From: Xiphydria camelus
Lineage: Eukaryota > Arthropoda > Insecta > Hymenoptera > Xiphydriidae
Reading direction: 5' to 3'
Length of the DNA stretch: 64,000 bases
Assembly: GCA_963678675.1 (NCBI GenBank)
Contig: OY783194.1
Location: 30,420,278-30,484,277 of the forward strand
This document shows, one piece after another, positions 60,801 through 64,000 of the stretch. Numbering within the stretch: the stretch's first letter is position 1; each line of letters opens with the position of its first letter. The notes under the pieces are model-generated. The model saw only the letters and a program-made list of their open reading frames with translations. It ran no database searches and was not told the origin of the DNA. A program made the translations under genes and the position numbers.

Positions 60801-61316
60801 AACCGAACGAATCTAAATTTAATTCGAATAACATGTACTTGATTCAATGGCGATTTGTTTGACTTAAATAAATATGTTCTCAGCGCTATTCGTGTCGATA
60901 CAGATGGAAAAGTTACATATGAATTATACATATTTTGTATAGATATTTTTCACCTGGAGACGCTCAGTTGGATCGGCAAATTATTTCTCCCAGTGCACAG
61001 TACGAGATACACGCGACACCCCGCGAGTCGTTACACGAAATACCATCGTCGTCCAGAGCCGTCGAATTTCGGAATACCCTTCCTCACCATTCTCCTCCTC
61101 GAGTTCCTTCTTCGCCAGTGCAAGCGCTATTCTCTCCGCGTGCGGTCCCTCCTTCGGTGGACCCTCGGGCCCCTCGGCGGTGACGGCGTCGACGGTCGCG
61201 TTCCTCTCGGCGCCGTTGCCAAAGAGCGACGACACCAGGTAAGTGTAATCCCCGGCAAAAACCAGGAACATTCCCAGAAAAATCACCAGTCGAACGGTGC
61301 CGGTATCCATGGCCAT
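51838..61316 (-). CDS. Small secreted four-cysteine (DM4/12-like) protein, 177 aa
   Basis: Three coding exons in minus-strand order: 61316-61088, 57391-57259, 52009-51838, with intron phases 1 and 2, GT/AG junctions and continuous frame. The N terminus holds a hydrophobic segment (residues 9-21, RLVIFLGMFLVFA) serving as signal peptide or signal anchor, followed by an acidic linker with a possible N-glycosylation site NAT at 39-41. The domain is C92-x5-C98 (CLPKLICE), an amphipathic helix, the phase-2 intron at residue 121, then Y135-x2-A-x3-G142 and C153-x6-C160 (CHNFYPTCP). CLPKLICE and the YPTCP ending closely resemble the DM4/12 pattern of Drosophila. Introns are large (5.2 and 3.7 kb) and carry several MITEs; one ends about 90 bases inside the first intron. 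ATG 61316 is followed two codons later by another in-frame ATG (61310), which could also be used. Confidence 0.85.
52592..52838. mobile_element. MITE family F, copy 2
   Basis: Ends cacggagagagaagaa and cttctctccctg. The central arms gacaacaattgacataag and tatgtcaactgttgtcat pair well. It lies in the second intron of the 177-aa gene. Confidence 0.85.
53068..53250. mobile_element. Inverted-repeat element L, copy 2
   Basis: About 183 bp with long perfect ends: aagtttgtggtaaatttcgg and its reverse complement ccgaaatttaccacaaactt. This fuller copy defines the element ends. Confidence 0.85.
53961..54151. mobile_element. MITE family F, copy 3 with internal deletion
   Basis: About 190 bp. It starts acacggagaagaagggtata and keeps both cactgttatactagataata and cagtataacagtgattaat arms, but lacks the left central segment present in the other copies. 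Confidence 0.8.
55318..55610. mobile_element. MITE family M with a spurious open frame
   Basis: Ends actgagagaaataattgcta and tagcaattatttctctcag. The open frame at 55333-55566 lies wholly inside and is an artefact of the AT-rich palindrome. Confidence 0.85.
56823..56882. repeat. Perfect hairpin, 23-bp stem and 14-nt loop
   Basis: Arms 56823-56845 and 56860-56882 are exact reverse complements (tctgagacactctgtacaaa on the left). It lies in an intron of the 177-aa gene on the minus strand. It does not match the surrounding MITE families. Confidence 0.9.
57796..58016. mobile_element. MITE family N, copy 2
   Basis: About 220 bp with termini cactgagaaaaataa and ttatttttctcagtg. It contains repeated aaccaaa/tttggt blocks and lies inside the first intron of the 177-aa gene. 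Confidence 0.82.
59071..59205. mobile_element. AT-rich palindromic element S
   Basis: About 135 bp: tggttttggtcatatatata at the left and catatatgaccaaaacca at the right. It forms a long imperfect hairpin in the first intron of the 177-aa gene. Confidence 0.75.
60556..60999. mobile_element. MITE family O carrying a nested family P element
   Basis: Outer termini acctgagaaaaataatttg and caaattatttctcccagtg. A second palindrome (family P) splits the left arm at 60599-60790. The whole lies just inside the first intron of the 177-aa gene, 88 bases from its donor. Confidence 0.75.
60599..60790. mobile_element. MITE family P, nested copy
   Basis: Palindrome with acacgaaaaaaaaaacca...cattagcgctgagactcgag at the left and ctcgagcctcggcgctatcg at the right; centre ttcaagaatttgtac against gtacaaattcttgaa. 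A partial relative lies at 1711-1827. Confidence 0.8.
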
Positions 61317-61887
61317 CGCCTCGTCGAATAAACACTTTCGATTCCCCCGGATCCCTTTAAATTGCCCAAACGCGCTCGCGTTGCGAAACGAATTGATCGC
61401 GTCGCCGAGTCTCGCTCGATCGGGCCGAGTTTTTTCGAAAATTCGATCAAAAATCGAAACACGACGCGAAGGTTCTCACTCGCGATTCGTCGTCGCTCCA
61501 GTAGCGCGTCGATCCGGATCTTCGAAAAATGTCGCACTCCTCGAAATTCCCGTCTGAATATTTCCCGTCACTCGCGAAACGTTTGCCGAGAGCAGCCGAC
61601 AATTACGTCGCTCGCAGTCTCGCTCGCGCGCGCGCACGCCTCGTACACTTTCCTCTGCACCTGTAACGAAGCACCGGGAACTCTCACTTTCTTCGGGCGC
61701 TCGCTCTTAGCCTCTTCTCCTCTCCGCGCGTCGACTGGCGCTGCGAAAGTAATCGCACGCGCGCGTTCCTTTTTAAAAGACCGCGAAGACCGCCGCGCGC
61801 GTCAACGTCCGTACCGCGCCGTGTCAACGCGAGAGTACGAAGTCGCGGCGGCACGCGGGATCGAAACTTCGAGTCCTTCGAGGTGAG

Positions 61888-61890
<3 letters not shown>

Positions 61891-61929
<39 letters not shown>
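61891..61929. repeat. (GA)n tract upstream of the 177-aa gene
   Basis: About 18 GA units some 575 bases upstream of ATG 61316. GA tracts near promoters can bind GAGA-type factors; that role is only a suggestion. Confidence 0.92.
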
Positions 61930-61932
<3 letters not shown>

Positions 61933-63064
61933 AGAGAGATACAGTATTTCGACGCTTCTCCTTATTAATCGACGTTGTCGGACTCCCGAAAATCTCCGAA
62001 ACCGATCGGGAAATCTCTCGGAATCTCTTCAATATTTAAAACGCCCTTCCGTGTATTAAATTTTCTTGAATTTTTTAAAATCGAGTTAAGCACTTTGCAC
62101 AACACGTCGTTCTTTGTCGTGCTCCAATTCTGGATCACCCTGGACTACTTTGAATCACCTTGGATCAGTGCGGAAGTTCTCGAGTGTGTTCACCGCGCCC
62201 GCTTCGAGGTCCGTTGATCGACGGAAATTTCGAGACGATAGCTGGATCGTCCGCCGCGTCGAGCGATTCACGCCGCTGCTGCTGCCGTGGAGCCGCGCGG
62301 GACCGCGGAATGACTGTGAATGACTCGAAACCGCGGCGAGTTGGCTAACAGAGTGCACAACACAACTAACGAGTCGTCAGTGAAAGTTAGATTCTTGTAA
62401 CTATGTAGTTCGGTCGCTGCGGTTCGGACGCGCGGTACGTCCGCGCCAGTGGCGTGTTTCTCAGCGGTACTCAAATCGGAGCGGTACCGCCGCGATGCTT
62501 GTGATCTTCGTAGATTTCGCCGACGTTAATTCGCGCGTCGAATTCGTCGATTCGTGCGCGCGAGCCGTGCGTCCGCGCCGCCTTCCCGACTCGATTTGCA
62601 ATTGCGACGATAAGCGAAAGAGAAGTAGGAAGGGATTTTCAACGGGAGGGACGTGCGAGTACGATAAACAAGCGAGAGAGTGTAGTGAGTTTACGCTTCG
62701 TCGAGTGTAGCCGGCGAAAGTTGGTCGGTCGGTTGGACGATTTAACGCGATAAAACGTTCCGGATAATTCTTCCCTGCTGTGTTCTATTTCTTCGCTCGT
62801 TGCCGAAGGAGTTACAGGACGGAAATATCGTTAATTCGAGCAAGAGCGCGCGTCTCTGCGCGACGTATCGCGTGTTTTTTCGAGGGCCGTCGTGCCTTAT
62901 TCGATACGATCGGTCAGGGACGCGAATAAAAACATAATTTATGTGCGTCGGAGCATGTTCTTCAAGGTCGTCCGGATTGGAAAAAAAGACTCGCAGACGA
63001 TTGGAAATTCACTCGGTATTACGAAATGTTCTTTTTTGTTGTACCTACTTGGCAGTGCTATCTA

Positions 63065-63311
63065 CACAGAGAAAAAGAATTAGTTGGATCTACTTGTGGG
63101 GTTGCAAGTATAATTATTATTTATTTATACCAGTGACATTTTTTAATACACTAATTTGATGTCTCTTCCTTCCAATCATGTGGAGTAGTATGTGATTGCG
63201 AGGAAGAAATATCTAAAATACGCGAAGAAAGATCAAATTGACGTGAATAAATAATTAGTTGCCACCCCACAAGTAATTTTATCAGATCCAACTAATTCTT
63301 TTTCTCTGCAT
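63065..63311. mobile_element. MITE family A, copy 3
   Basis: Ends cacagagaaaaagaatt and aattctttttctctg. The interior closely follows copy 1, including the fragment ggaagaaatatc. Probably the second-best preserved copy here. Confidence 0.85.
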
Positions 63312-64000
63312 ACAGTATAATTTATCTCAAGACGCAATCGATTCGCATGCGAGTAAACAACGAACCACTTTCCGAATTATCTCAACAATTCATTTCGCAT
63401 TTAGAATATTTAAATAAAGGATTATAAACATCGGAACAGAATAACCCCATTTCGCGACGCCCCAAAACGCGCTTTGGAGTCCAAGCGCGGCGATACGAGT
63501 ACCTACGAAGTTACGACAACGGCGAATGCGTAATGCCGTTATCGCGACGATCTCGCTGCACATCTCCCCGATTCGTTTGCATTCGCGTATAAGCGACGCG
63601 TAAACGGGCAGTCGACTCGTAAAACTAGTCGGACAAATTTATACACGCGAGTCCAACGTGATAGGACCTTTCCACTCTTTGTCGATATTTAGATTCCCCG
63701 AATAGGTAATTAATTAGCTGGTCCAACGGATTGCCGGTCGTCGATTAACACGGCCGCCAGCCCAAGAATTGATTTGGTGAAAGGACTGATTATTCCGAAC
63801 GATTCCATTGAATGTTTTTTTACTTTCGCGCCAGATTTTTTCCTGATCAAGTGGGTCGATTTCTTCCTTCGAGGAGATTTCCGTTGGTCTCCTTCATAAT
63901 GATAATTATTTGGTACGCGACGGAGGACTGGAAGACAAAATAGAAAATCTTCTTTTGTGTGTATTTCTTTTTATTCGGTGATTCAACGTACGTCGATGGG

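Larger units (their letters stand above)
57392..61087 (-). other. First intron of the 177-aa gene (3.7 kb)
   Basis: Phase-1 intron. It contains MITEs at 57796-58016, 59071-59205 and 60556-60999 (with a nested element at 60599-60790). The plus-strand frame at 59627-60097 has no recognised domain and is taken as chance. Confidence 0.55.
61317..64000. other. 5' flank of the 177-aa gene; CpG-rich promoter-like block
   Basis: About 61.4-63.0 kb is CpG-rich, with a (GA)n run at 61891-61929, and probably includes the promoter and leader of the 177-aa gene. A plus-strand TCAGTG initiator-like site at 62377-62382 followed by GC-rich sequence could start a divergent gene running out of the window. A MITE lies at 63065-63311. 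Beyond it I see nothing recognisable. Confidence 0.4.

Overview
The window looks like a stretch of insect nuclear DNA, most probably from an ant or another hymenopteran. It has split genes with GT/AG introns, long gene-poor spacers, many CpG-rich tracts, and numerous short palindromic non-autonomous DNA transposons (MITEs). The host is inferred from overall texture; no taxonomic marker is present. Most open frames are chance products of CpG-rich DNA or lie inside repeats. By following splice sites and phases I could assemble four protein-coding genes.

Plus strand, about 8.2-14.5 kb (possibly to 21.9 kb): a two-coding-exon gene for a 165-residue protein. It carries a BH3-like motif (NLRNIADDF context) just before the single intron and a hydrophobic, tail-anchor-like C terminus. 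I read it as a candidate BH3-only pro-apoptotic protein, a class long thought absent from insects. About 7.4 kb of MITE-free sequence after its stop codon may be a very long 3' UTR.

Minus strand, 61.3 to 38.4 kb: three consecutive genes in the same orientation, encoding predicted secreted proteins of 177, 176 and 611 residues. All three share a compact four-cysteine domain: C-x5-C, then a [FY]-x2-[AS]-x3-G segment, then a second cysteine pair. A phase-2 intron separates the two cysteine pairs in every gene, so they are divergent tandem paralogs. The pattern resembles the insect DM4/12 family. The 611-residue member has added a long polar C-terminal region with two PC-x3-C motifs.

The remainder (1-8.1 kb, 21.9-38.4 kb, the introns and 5' flanks) holds no gene I can support. 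It is populated by at least a dozen MITE families, several present in 2-6 copies, most sharing a CACTGAGA-like terminus, with three clear cases of one element nested inside another. There are also dinucleotide and trinucleotide microsatellites, a 49-bp tandem repeat, a 23-bp perfect hairpin and a dispersed repeat of a type common in arthropods. I see no rRNA, convincing tRNA or autonomous transposase.
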